From contig CANQHT010000007.1 of the NCBI GenBank assembly GCA_947623705.1, positions 1 to 24,331 on the forward strand: a stretch of DNA of 24,331 nucleotides. Direction: 5' to 3'. Positions within the stretch are counted from its first letter, which is position 1. Each line of letters opens with the position of its first letter. The stretch comes from an uncultured Bacilli bacterium (lineage in GTDB: Bacteria; Bacillota_I; Bacilli_A; RF39; UBA660). Under the pieces are notes generated by a model, which saw only the letters and a list, made by a program, of their open reading frames with translations, was not told where the DNA came from and ran no database searches. Positions 16,621 through 23,947 of this stretch are shown in pieces. The translations under genes and the position numbers were made by a program.

Positions 16621-17796
16621 TTACTTACTCCTTTTATTCTTTACTAATCTTAAAGTTAATTCTTGTTCATTTGCTAGAGCATTAATTTGTTTTGGTCTTG
16701 ATTCATAATATGTACATCCCATATTTTGACAATAGTATGTATCTCCAAATATTCCTTCAACTGAAGGAGATGTTGGCATATTATGTTGATATTCTTTGAT
16801 TGATAAAACATCTTCACAATCTTGACAATAAATTTCTTCTCTATAACAATAGTCTGCAACTGGAATTGAAGGCCTTGTTATTCTAGTTGCTGGATTATGT
16901 TTATGAGCTGGTGGTTCTTTATAAAAACCACATCCTTCATTTAAACAATTACCATAATCACCATATTCTAAATTATGAGTTCGATATTGTAATTCATTAC
17001 ATATTGGATCTTCCCATACTTCATCAGTATCATTATCTAAGTCAGTCCGATGTACTGAAAAATCATGTATATGTTCTTCTAATTTACTATATAAACATTT
17101 TTCATCAGTACATGAATATTTAATTTTATAATCTGTAGGTATATATGTACCAGTATCTAAATGATGTTCTACATTGATTGAATCAAATATCTTATTACAT
17201 TTATTACAATATGTTTCTTGAGTATAACAGTATTCTTCAGTTAAATGTTCTGGATATATTTTTCTTGTTGAATATGAATGAACACATTCTGTTGGTTTAC
17301 TAGGTGTAACAGTTGGTGTTGGTGTTTCTGTCGGAGTCGGTGTTGGTTTTGGAGTTACTGTTGGTGTTGGTGTCGCCGGTGTCGGAGTTACCTCTGGTGT
17401 AACTTCTGGTGTATGACTAGGTGTTACTTCTGGAGTAGGTTCTAATGTATTTTGTGGCATTGTTGGTGTTTCTGTATCATTAGGAACTTCTACATCTAAA
17501 ATATCATCATCTAAACTTTCTTCAGGTGTTAATTCAGGACTAATAGTAGCACTTGGACTAACTTTTGGTGTTGTAATTTCTAAACCATTACTTAATTTTG
17601 GTGTAGCCATAATAGTAGGTTCTAAAGATTCATAAGTTGGAGTTGGAGATGTTTCCGAATTTTCTTGATTCTTATTTTGATTACAACTATTAGCAGCGGT
17701 CAAAATAATAATGATTGATAAAGCAATACTCCACAAACCAGCATTCTTTTCTTTAGCTTTTTCTAACATTCTTTTTTTCCAATTTTTTTCTTCCAT
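16621..17796 (-). CDS. Anchored Thr/Pro-rich protein with Cys/His zinc-ribbon-like repeats
   Basis: This 391-residue protein opens the matrix-like operon. An N-terminal hydrophobic segment (about 20-35) ends TAANSC, a possible weak lipobox. A long Ser/Thr/Pro/Glu spacer with TPTPT and TPEVTP repeats (about 45-170) resembles a wall-spanning stalk. The C-terminal half (about 172-380) has three units of Cys and His pairs: YCYTQETYCNKC...H, SCTDEKC...HIH, NCLNEGC...HKH, YCYREEIYCQDC...H and YCQNMGC. These look like extracellular zinc-ribbon or disulfide modules; the middle unit is degenerate (PICNELQ). I start at ATG 17794-17796 because the -10 box lies at 17821-17826, inside the longer ORF, and GAGGGG precedes this ATG. 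Its position matches TapA, although no sequence relation is visible. Confidence 0.8.
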   Translation of the reverse strand: MEEKNWKKRMLEKAKEKNAGLWSIALSIIIILTAANSCNQNKNQENSETSPTPTYESLEPTIMATPKLSNGLEITTPKVSPSATISPELTPEESLDDDILDVEVPNDTETPTMPQNTLEPTPEVTPSHTPEVTPEVTPTPATPTPTVTPKPTPTPTETPTPTVTPSKPTECVHSYSTRKIYPEHLTEEYCYTQETYCNKCNKIFDSINVEHHLDTGTYIPTDYKIKYSCTDEKCLYSKLEEHIHDFSVHRTDLDNDTDEVWEDPICNELQYRTHNLEYGDYGNCLNEGCGFYKEPPAHKHNPATRITRPSIPVADYCYREEIYCQDCEDVLSIKEYQHNMPTSPSVEGIFGDTYYCQNMGCTYYESRPKQINALANEQELTLRLVKNKRSK

Positions 17797-17820
17797 AAAA
17801 ATCCCCTCAATTTCAAAATT

Positions 17821-17848
17821 ATTATACATAAAATTTTATAATTGTCAA
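17821..17848 (-). promoter_or_regulatory. Promoter of the SipW/TasA-like operon
   Basis: On the minus strand: perfect -35 TTGACA (17843-17848), 16-base spacer, perfect -10 TATAAT (17821-17826). It is the strongest-looking promoter in the window and reads into the Cys/His-rich protein gene. It may drive all seven genes down to the terminator at 9345-9378. Confidence 0.8.
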
Positions 17849-18049
17849 TTAGAATATAACTTTTCTTTAAAGAGAAATTCAAATCCCATCATATAAAAAT
17901 AATACACCATATTTATTAAGAATTCAATACTTTGATTTTTAAACAAATTATTTTCTAAGTTTAGTAATTTATTATCATTAATATTCCAAAATCTATAAGA
18001 AATTTTATTCATTACTATGATCATATGTATATTAAAATGTTATTTATTG

Positions 18050-18077
18050 TTGAATTTTATTTCTAGTGCGTTATAAT
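18050..18077 (+). promoter_or_regulatory. Promoter of the DUF3800 gene
   Basis: -35 TTGAAT (18050-18055), 16-base spacer, -10 TATAAT (18072-18077) on the + strand. The ribosome site AGGAAGTG follows at 18121-18128. Confidence 0.65.
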
Positions 18078-18133
18078 TAAGTCAATAATCATATTAAACA
18101 TATTAAATTTTTATTGGAAAAGGAAGTGAAAAA

Positions 18134-18853
18134 ATGAAAGAATATAATGTTTACATTGATGAATCAGGTGACGAAGGATTACATAGGGGTTCAAAATATT
18201 TTATTTTAACCGCCGTATTAGTTGAAAAAGATAAAGATATAGGAATTTCCAAATGCGTTGATATAATAAAAGAAAATGTAGAAATAAATATAAAAAGTCA
18301 GTTACACTGGAAATTAATAAAAGGATATCCAAATAAATTAATGATTATGTCTGACATTGGAGAAATGGATATTACTATTATTAACATTATCATAGATACA
18401 AACAAAATAAAATTTATAAAATCTGATGAAATATATAATCATTTTTCTGGCTATTTATATGAACGAATTTGTTGGTTTGTTAGAGATAGAAATGCTATTG
18501 CAAATATTAATATAAGCAGTCGTGGAAATTTATCTAAAGAAAAATTATTAAACTTTATAAATTCTAATGGTGACAAGTTTAAAATTGATCGTTCAAAGAT
18601 TAAACAAATTAAAATTTATCCTAACTCTCAAAAAAAATTGTTACAATTAGCAGATTGTTGTTGTAGTGCACTGGGGCAAGCATTAAAATACAACGATAAT
18701 ATACATAAAAAATATATTTCCTATATTCAGCCTAAATTTTACTCATACAATGGTAAATACTTAGGATACGGATTAAAATATGTACCTGGAAATATTGAAT
18801 ATTCAAAAGAATTTAGTGAATTAGTTATTTATTTAGAGTCAAATAAAAAGTGA
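18134..18853 (+). CDS. DUF3800 protein (putative RNase H-fold nuclease)
   Basis: This 239-residue protein has the DUF3800 signature YIDESGDEG at residues 7-15 (acidic pair Asp9/Glu10), a conserved HWK motif (His58) and a C-terminal LQLADCCCSAL motif (Asp174). The family is thought to have an RNase H-like fold with an acidic active site, and occurs in defence and mobile contexts; its function is not established. It is the only complete + strand gene here, set between a tRNA gene and a large minus-strand operon, which suggests a separate acquisition. It starts after AGGAAGTG. Its last bases overlap the terminator of a convergent structured RNA (18841-18946). Three consecutive cysteines (175-177) are unusual. 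Confidence 0.85.
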   Translation: MKEYNVYIDESGDEGLHRGSKYFILTAVLVEKDKDIGISKCVDIIKENVEINIKSQLHWKLIKGYPNKLMIMSDIGEMDITIINIIIDTNKIKFIKSDEIYNHFSGYLYERICWFVRDRNAIANINISSRGNLSKEKLLNFINSNGDKFKIDRSKIKQIKIYPNSQKKLLQLADCCCSALGQALKYNDNIHKKYISYIQPKFYSYNGKYLGYGLKYVPGNIEYSKEFSELVIYLESNKK

Positions 18854-18879
18854 GCTTTCCCCTGACTAGAGGAACCCAC
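18841..18879 (-). terminator. Terminator of the candidate small RNA
   Basis: On the minus strand GTGGG+TTCCTC, a loop TAGTCA, and GGGGAA+AG+CTCAC form an 11-pair stem with a two-base bulge, followed by TTTTTATTT. The T run lies in the last codons of the DUF3800 gene. Confidence 0.7.
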
Positions 18880-18946
18880 AAGTCAATGCTTGCTGGGAAA
18901 GCATTAAGCAATCCCCTCCAGTAACTCAGCGAACTACTCACTCACT
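18841..18946 (-). ncRNA. Candidate structured small RNA next to the DUF3800 gene
   Basis: This stretch of about 105 bases is clearly richer in GC than its surroundings and has no ORF. Its own minus-strand promoter (18953-18981) would start it near 18946, and a strong terminator ends it near 18841. Inside, AATGCTT and AAGCATT form a 7-bp hairpin (18885-18905) whose loop TCCC can pair with GGGA just upstream (18912-18915), a possible pseudoknot. On the + strand the same bases also allow GCTTTCCC (18854-18861) to pair with GGGAAAGC (18895-18902), so a 3' UTR structure is an alternative. From memory, a group of computationally found RNA motifs is named after DUF3800 because they lie near such genes; whether this is one of them I cannot tell. 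Confidence 0.55.
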
Positions 18947-18952
18947 AACTAA

Positions 18953-18981
18953 ATGCTACCATATTTAATAGCATTTGTCAA
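18953..18981 (-). promoter_or_regulatory. Promoter of the candidate small RNA
   Basis: On the minus strand: perfect -35 TTGACA (18976-18981), 17-base spacer, -10 TAGCAT (18953-18958). The two boxes overlap an 8-bp inverted repeat, AAATGCTA/TAGCATTT (18951-18976), which could be an operator. Confidence 0.55.
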
Positions 18982-19126
18982 TCATATTATATGCAAAGCG
19001 TATACAAAATATGTACAAAACAAATTTACAAAAAACTACTGATATAACAATTAGGTTATAACTTTGCAATATCAAAAAAATATAATGACATTTAAAACCT
19101 CAATATACAGGGGGTATAAACTAAAA

Positions 19127-19203
19127 TGGTGTCCTTGAAGGGATTCGAACCCTCGGCCTCACGCGTCGGAGGCGTGCGCTCTATCCAGCTGAGCTACAAG
19201 GAC
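19127..19203 (-). tRNA. tRNA-Arg (CCG)
   Basis: The minus strand gives a complete cloverleaf of 77 bases with encoded CCA: acceptor GTCCTTG pairing with CAAGGAC, D arm with AGCTCAGCTGGATAGA, anticodon loop CTCCGAC (anticodon CCG, reading CGG), and T arm GGGTTCGAATCCC. Its 5' 45 bases also encode the last 14 codons and stop of the upstream folate gene. Confidence 0.96.
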
Positions 19204-19740
19204 AACCTTATTATAACACATTTCATCACTAATTACTGCATTAATTTTGATATCATACTTATCTTTTGTAAAATTTTCAATTAAACATTCTTTATAACAT
19301 AACCCAATACTATAAATATTATGTTTAGAATAAAACTTATCATAGTAACCTTTACCATAACCAATTCGATAATTATCTTTTGAAAAACAAATACCCGGAG
19401 TTATTGAAATAGTATCTTTAAAATCAGTAACTTTTATATTAGTAATAGGTTCTAAAATATGATAAGTACCTAGTTTTAAATCATTAAGACTATTAATATA
19501 ATAAAAATTCATATTATTATTTTCTATTTTAGGAACGGCAACTTTTTTATATTTTAAAAAATATGTAATTAATTTTTTAGTATCTACTTCACTATTAAAA
19601 GATACATAAATTAATATAGTTTTTGCATTTTTTACATACGCATTATTAACAACTTTATTAAATATAATATTATCTTTCTCTTCTTTATTAATAATATTAT
19701 TTCTAATTTCTAAATATTTTTCTCTTAATTCATTTTTCAT
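19159..19740 (-). CDS. 5-formyltetrahydrofolate cyclo-ligase (overlaps tRNA-Arg)
   Basis: This cytosolic folate enzyme converts 5-formyl-THF to 5,10-methenyl-THF with ATP. The 193-residue ORF has an N-terminal helix with the ELREKYLEIRN pattern typical of the family, PKIENNNMNFY in the middle, and the signature RIGYGKGYYDKF (125-136). The natural protein seems to end near residue 179; the last 14 residues (VLVAQLDRAHASDA) are a translation of the tRNA-Arg gene, so the original stop codon was lost and the TGA lies inside the tRNA. The start codon lies six bases from a -10 box (19747-19752), with no ribosome site, which suggests a leaderless mRNA. Transcription probably continues into the tRNA. 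Confidence 0.88.
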   Translation of the reverse strand: MKNELREKYLEIRNNIINKEEKDNIIFNKVVNNAYVKNAKTILIYVSFNSEVDTKKLITYFLKYKKVAVPKIENNNMNFYYINSLNDLKLGTYHILEPITNIKVTDFKDTISITPGICFSKDNYRIGYGKGYYDKFYSKHNIYSIGLCYKECLIENFTKDKYDIKINAVISDEMCYNKVVLVAQLDRAHASDA

Positions 19741-19746
19741 AATTAT

Positions 19747-19775
19747 ATTATAACTATTATTTTGATATTTTTAAA
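19747..19775 (-). promoter_or_regulatory. Promoter of the folate cyclo-ligase gene
   Basis: On the minus strand: -35 TTTAAA (19770-19775), 17-base spacer, -10 TATAAT (19747-19752), then only six bases to the ATG. The predicted start of transcription falls on the start codon. Confidence 0.55.
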
Positions 19776-19777
19776 CC

Positions 19778-19807
19778 ACAAAAAAATAACCAATAAAATG
19801 GTTATTT
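19778..19807 (-). terminator. Terminator of the BspA-type gene
   Basis: AAATAACCA and TGGTTATTT form a perfect 9-bp stem with a six-base loop, followed by a T run on the minus strand. It overlaps the stop codon. Confidence 0.8.
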
Positions 19808-19979
19808 AATCGACAGGAGTTGGTGCGAAATCATATGAGAATTTGCTTTTAAATAATTCTAGCTGACTTGATTTTATTTTGACTTGACATGATTCTGGAA
19901 CATCATAGAATGTATCTTCAAATCCACTATATGAATTACCATATTCATCATATATTTCATCTTTTACATTATCAAATGT

Positions 19980-20135
19980 AAAACTACTTAAATCTAATGA
20001 AGTTAATTTCATACAATAACAAAACATATTACTCATATCAGTTACTTTGGAAGTATCAAAACTACTTAAATCTAATGAAGTTAATTTCATACAATAATAA
20101 AACATATTACTCATATCAGTTACTTTGGAAGTATC
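19980..20135 (-). repeat. Near-perfect 78-base tandem duplication in the BspA-type gene
   Basis: Two adjacent units (19980-20057 and 20058-20135) differ at one base of 78. They encode one 26-residue BspA repeat each. A further shared stretch of about 39 bases with GGTGGTTCCTTGATAGTAAG recurs at 20154-20192 and 20310-20348. The high identity points to recent duplication or gene conversion. Confidence 0.9.
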
Positions 20136-21566
20136 AAAACTACTTAAATCTAAGGTGGTTCCTTGATAGTAAGAAAACATATTACTCATATCTTCTACTT
20201 TTGTTGTTACAAATTGTGGCCAATTTTGAAATGGTAAGTCGACTGATGTATTTGAAAACATAGAACTCATATCAGTTACTTTTGATGTATCAAAACTACT
20301 CAAATCTAAGGTGGTTCCTTGATAGTAAGAAAACATATTACTCATATCGGTTGCTCCTGTGCCAAATACAGATGGAAATGTTATATTTGCACCTGTATAA
20401 GAAAACATAGAACTCATATCAGTTACTTTTGATGTATCGAAATTACTTAAATTTAAAGAAGTTAGGTTATTACAATCAAAAAACATAGAACTCATATCAG
20501 TTACTTTCGATGTATCGAAATTGCTTAAATCTAATGATGTTCCTTGATATCCATCAAACATATCACTCATATCCTCTACATTTGTGGTTACAAAATTTGA
20601 CCAGTCTTTAAAGGGTAATTCAACTGATGTATTTGAAAACATATAACTCATATTGATTACTTTTGAGGTATCAAAGGTACTTAAATCTAATTCGGTTCCT
20701 TGATATTCAGCAAACATAAAACTCATATCGGTTGTTTCACTTGTGTTTAAATTATCAAATGTTATTGTTTCTAAACTAGTATAAGCAAATGCTTCAGTTA
20801 AATCTTTCACATATATTTCCGATTCTGATCCTATATATAAATTATATAATGATTCCTCATATTCATATACTTTATCTGTCGTTTCAAACCATGCTATTAC
20901 ACTTCCTTCTGAAGTTCCTGAATCTATATCAGATACATCCATATGTGACACAATATTTTCTGTCTCTAAATCTGATGGTATATAATTCACAAATGATGCA
21001 GTTACAATTGGATAATTCCAATATTCTTGGATTAAATCCTCAAAAGTTGCATATGCCTTTTCTTGTAATCCTTTAACAGTACATACTAAGTTCTTGTTTG
21101 TTATTGTTAAATCAATTTGTTTTCCTGCTATATCATTTTGGTAGTCATCTCTATTTATGATATCTATATCAGTTGTTAATGTGGCTTCTCCATTTCCGGT
21201 TATTTTATATTTTATTTGTTTTTTATAGCCACCTGTACTTTGAGCATCTATTATATCTTTTAAACTTATTTCAGTTGGTTCTATTATACTTCCTTTTCCT
21301 CCAAAATAAATATTACCATCGGCAGTATTTATTACATTGTCAGTTACTAAACTACCACTGGCTTCTATTAATAAATCTGATGTACATTCATATACTACAT
21401 CTTCATTTCCTTCACCATTATCTATACTTGCTGTTGAAATAAGATGATTTTGTTTATCAAGTTCATAATCTAAATCAGGATCTATTGTGGCATAATAATG
21501 GGTTCCTATTTTTGTAGGAGCCATATCACTCGCTTTTATTTTGATATGTAATTTATTATTGGGCCC

Positions 21567-21569
21567 TTA
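21567..21569 (-). other. In-frame TAA interrupting the BspA-type gene
   Basis: The sequence TCT CTA TAA GGG CCC on the minus strand gives a stop at codon 58, with no frame change on either side. The reading frame on both sides belongs to the same protein family layout. Confidence 0.85.
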
Positions 21570-21790
21570 TAGAGATGCTGTTCCATAACTTTCTACATCT
21601 TCTAAATTTCCGGTAAGTGTTGTATTAGTTTCAGTACTGCCAGTATTGGTTATTTGAAAAAAGGCAAAAGATGATGAGATTATTAAAACTATTAAAACTA
21701 ACACTCCTAAAATTAACGATATTTTATTTTGTTTATTCATAAGTCTAACTCCTTCTTTTATTATAAACAATAGATAAGCAAATATTCTTT

Positions 21791-21810
21791 TATACGTATT
21801 AAGTATATCA
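21791..21810 (-). promoter_or_regulatory. Conserved 20-base leader element, second copy
   Basis: This matches 224-243 at 19 of 20 positions. The minus strand contains TGATATACT (extended -10) and TATAC-N7-GTATA. Distances to the upstream GTCAA (about 38 bases) and to the G-tract promoter are also alike in the two leaders. Confidence 0.45.
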
Positions 21811-21875
21811 TACTAACTAAATTGCTTTCTACTATTTTAGTTTTCACTTGACACATATTTTACCTATCTATCTTT

Positions 21876-21902
21876 ATTATAGTATTCCCCCCCCGAAATC
21901 AA
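21876..21902 (-). promoter_or_regulatory. Putative phase-variable promoter with an 8-G tract in the spacer
   Basis: On the minus strand: -35 TTGATT (21897-21902), a 15-base spacer, -10 TATAAT (21876-21881). Eight consecutive G (C on the + strand, 21887-21894) fill most of the spacer. The paralog promoter at 308-334 has the same boxes and spacer length with seven G. Adding one or two G would bring the spacer to the optimal 16-17 bases. Confidence 0.6.
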
Positions 21903-21953
21903 GATTTGGAGCATAATTTTCAAAAAAATATCGCAATTTTGACACAAAAGTGT

Positions 21954-21979
21954 AAAGAAAAAAGAAGTATTTCTACTTC
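21954..21979 (-). terminator. Terminator of the cdsA-rseP operon
   Basis: GAAGTA, a GAAA tetraloop and TACTTC form a 6-bp stem (21964-21979), followed by TTTTTTCTTT on the minus strand. Confidence 0.8.
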
Positions 21980-21980
21980 C

Positions 21981-23024
21981 TTAAAATAATCTAATTATAT
22001 CATTGATTGTTACATAAATGATTAAAAGCATTAGAAGAATGAAACCAATCGTGTGACACATATTCTCAAATTTTTGATTAACTGGACTACCTTTAATTTT
22101 TTCGATTGCTAAGAATAGAATACGTCCACCATCAAAGGCTGGGAATGGAATAATATTAATTACCCCAACATTAACGGAAAGATAGGCGACTAGATAAACT
22201 ACTTGCATTAAACCATATTTAACACTTTCATCTACTACCGTATAAATACCTACGGGACCAGATAAAGCATCAATTGAAATTTTACCAGTAAATAAACCTC
22301 CTAAAGTTAACCACATTGATGCTACAACAGCATAGAACTTGCCAAAAGCAAATTTAATTTTATTAAATAAACCATGAGTTTCTTCTTGGCTAACACTAAA
22401 ACCAAATTTAGTATCATTTTCATCTTTAACTTCTTTTGGCGTTATTTTATAATCTTCTACTTCCCCATTTTCGTGTTTAATGGTAAATTCATAATAATCT
22501 TTATCATTTTTAAAATACAATAATATTTGGGCTTCATCCCACGTACTAATATGATTATTGTTAATAGCGATTATTTTATCACCCTTAACAATACCGGCCT
22601 CCGCCATTGGATAGCCTTCTAAAACCGTATCAATTTTCGGAGATAATTCCGTTGATCCCCAAATTAAGCCAAATAAGAATAATAAGACTAAAGCCATTAA
22701 GAAGTTATTGAAAACTCCGGCAGCCATAACAATTATTCTTTGCCAAATTGGTTTATTACATAAACATTTTTCTTTTGGAACACTGTCATCATCTTCATAA
22801 ACCTCTCCAGCCATTGATACAAATCCCCCGATAGGAAGGGCTCTAATATTATAAGTTATACCATCTTTTTTTCCTTTTTTAGAAAATATTACAGGTCCCA
22901 TACCAATTGAAAATTCGTGAATATAAACTCCAAATTTTTTAGCCCAAAAGAAATGACCAAACTCATGAACTAAAACGATAAGACCTAAAATAAAGATAAA
23001 TAATATTACTGTTAAAATCCACAT
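21981..23024 (-). CDS. rseP: Site-2 intramembrane zinc protease RseP/RasP
   Basis: This 347-residue membrane metalloprotease cleaves membrane-anchored regulators (anti-sigma factors) and remnant signal peptides. Zinc-binding HEFGH (His20, Glu21, His24) lies in the first helix, a PDZ domain follows (about 118-210), and the third ligand Asp298 is in PFPAFDGGRILF, near the C-terminal helices. The length is normal. The start follows AAAGGTGATG and lies 14 bases after cdsA, so the two are cotranscribed. In many Bacillota dxr sits between cdsA and rseP; it is absent here. Confidence 0.95.
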   Translation of the reverse strand: MWILTVILFIFILGLIVLVHEFGHFFWAKKFGVYIHEFSIGMGPVIFSKKGKKDGITYNIRALPIGGFVSMAGEVYEDDDSVPKEKCLCNKPIWQRIIVMAAGVFNNFLMALVLLFLFGLIWGSTELSPKIDTVLEGYPMAEAGIVKGDKIIAINNNHISTWDEAQILLYFKNDKDYYEFTIKHENGEVEDYKITPKEVKDENDTKFGFSVSQEETHGLFNKIKFAFGKFYAVVASMWLTLGGLFTGKISIDALSGPVGIYTVVDESVKYGLMQVVYLVAYLSVNVGVINIIPFPAFDGGRILFLAIEKIKGSPVNQKFENMCHTIGFILLMLLIIYVTINDIIRLF

Positions 23025-23038
23025 AAAGCATCACCTTT

Positions 23039-23839
23039 CTATAAAAACCATATTACAACAACATAAAATATTATAACAAATGATAAACTATCAATTCGGT
23101 CTAAGATACCACCATGACCCGGAATAAAATTGGAAAAATCTTTAATTTCATTTTCTCTTTTGACTTTACTATAAAATAGATCTCCTAACTGACCAATCAT
23201 CGATAATAATAAAGTAATGAAAACAATTTTAAAATTAATTGGATTAATTAAACTATGATAGAAAATCAAAGAAATTGTGGAACCGCCAATTAAACCCGCA
23301 ACTGTACCTTCCCAAGATTTATTTGGACTTATCTTTGGTTTTAATTTATTCTTACCTACTAAACTACCTATTAAATAGGCAAACATATCGGTAAATATTG
23401 TAACTGCTAATAAATATAATAATAGATAAATATTAATATTGCGCATAACTATTAAAAGATTAAATGTAAAACCAATTAAATAAATAAATCCTAATAGATA
23501 AAAAGCATCAGTTGTTAAATACTCTTCTTTATTATATAACACAGTTGGTAATAATATTAATATAAGGGGTACTAAAACTTTGGAAAAACTAACGGCATAA
23601 TCAAAAGTAAATTTACCATAACTACCAAAAACTAAATAAAGTAAAGCCACTAAACCACAAATACTTGCGACAAGAGGTATTGGTTTATGACTCTTTTTTA
23701 AATCTAATACTTCTTTATAAGCTAAAACACTTAACACTCCCGCTGCCGCTGCAAACAAATAACCCCCATAATATATAACTGGTACTAAAACTATAAGCAT
23801 CACAATTATACTTATAATTCTCACCTTTAGATCCTTCAT
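23039..23839 (-). CDS. cdsA: Phosphatidate cytidylyltransferase
   Basis: This integral membrane enzyme makes CDP-diacylglycerol from phosphatidic acid and CTP, the precursor of the acidic phospholipids. It has 266 residues and about eight membrane helices. The family signature spans residues 224-251, from SKVKRENEIKDF to PGHGGILDRIDS, and SPNKSWEG precedes a central helix. The start follows GGAGG, with a promoter at 23875-23903. It is usually preceded by uppS, but here a divergently oriented transposase gene lies upstream. Confidence 0.95.
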   Translation of the reverse strand: MKDLKVRIISIIVMLIVLVPVIYYGGYLFAAAAGVLSVLAYKEVLDLKKSHKPIPLVASICGLVALLYLVFGSYGKFTFDYAVSFSKVLVPLILILLPTVLYNKEEYLTTDAFYLLGFIYLIGFTFNLLIVMRNINIYLLLYLLAVTIFTDMFAYLIGSLVGKNKLKPKISPNKSWEGTVAGLIGGSTISLIFYHSLINPINFKIVFITLLLSMIGQLGDLFYSKVKRENEIKDFSNFIPGHGGILDRIDSLSFVIIFYVVVIWFL

Positions 23840-23874
23840 TTAAACTTCCTCCATACAATTATATTCTATAATAA

Positions 23875-23903
23875 AGTATACTATTATTTCCATTTCAAGT
23901 AAA
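23875..23903 (-). promoter_or_regulatory. Promoter of cdsA-rseP
   Basis: On the minus strand: -35 TTTACT (23898-23903), 17-base spacer, -10 TATACT (23875-23880). Confidence 0.55.
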
Positions 23904-23947
23904 GAAAAAGTGTAGAATTTCAGCTCTAAGGAGTGAAAATTTTTCGC

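Larger units (their letters stand above)
17797..18133. other. 337-base intergenic region between divergent operons
   Basis: It holds the minus-strand promoter of the matrix-like operon (17821-17848) and the + strand promoter of the DUF3800 gene (18050-18077). The remainder (about 17880-18045) is AT-rich with no gene, repeat or clear hairpin that I can support. Confidence 0.6.
19806..21740 (-). pseudogene. BspA-type (DUF285) repeat surface protein gene broken by one in-frame stop
   Basis: Start ATG 21738-21740 (MNKQNKIS, after AGAAGGAG) and end at 19806 are in one frame, but codon 58 is TAA (21567-21569). The 14 codons after it (GPNNKLHIKIKASD) join smoothly to the rest. The product would be a surface protein with an N-terminal membrane segment ending SSSFAFFQITNT (like the gene at 1-172), an Ig-like or unknown N-terminal region, and then about nine BspA/DUF285 repeats of about 26 residues (FDTSKVTDMSxMF, LTSLDLSS). 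It lacks a sorting signal. The downstream ATG at 21522-21524 (572 residues) lacks a ribosome site, so it is probably not translated well. A single nonsense mutation, a strain difference or a sequencing error could explain the stop. The promoter is of the G-tract type. Confidence 0.8.

Noticed and set aside
16887..17123. A + strand open frame opposite the Cys/His-rich gene, and similar long frames at 1477-1677, 12347-12583, 16674-16859, 19997-20263, 20789-21076 and 21173-21442
   Set aside because: All are overlapped by better genes, have low-complexity Leu/Ile/Tyr/His-rich translations and lack ribosome sites.
17797..17829. Longer start (MYNNFEIEGIF) for the Cys/His-rich protein
   Set aside because: The -10 box at 17821-17826 lies within this extension and GAGGGG precedes the ATG at 17796.
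18851..18976. Known riboswitch or SRP RNA in the GC-rich element
   Set aside because: The sequence lacks the conserved cores I know for SRP, tmRNA, preQ1, THF or T-box RNAs; the small RNA interpretation fits the promoter and terminator better.
19127..19203. tRNA-Arg as an attachment site with a duplicated 3' end
   Set aside because: I found no second copy of the tRNA 3' end in the window and no integrase gene.
19985..20780. Regularly spaced repeats as a CRISPR array
   Set aside because: The units are contiguous coding repeats in one protein frame (BspA/DUF285), without unique spacers and without cas genes.
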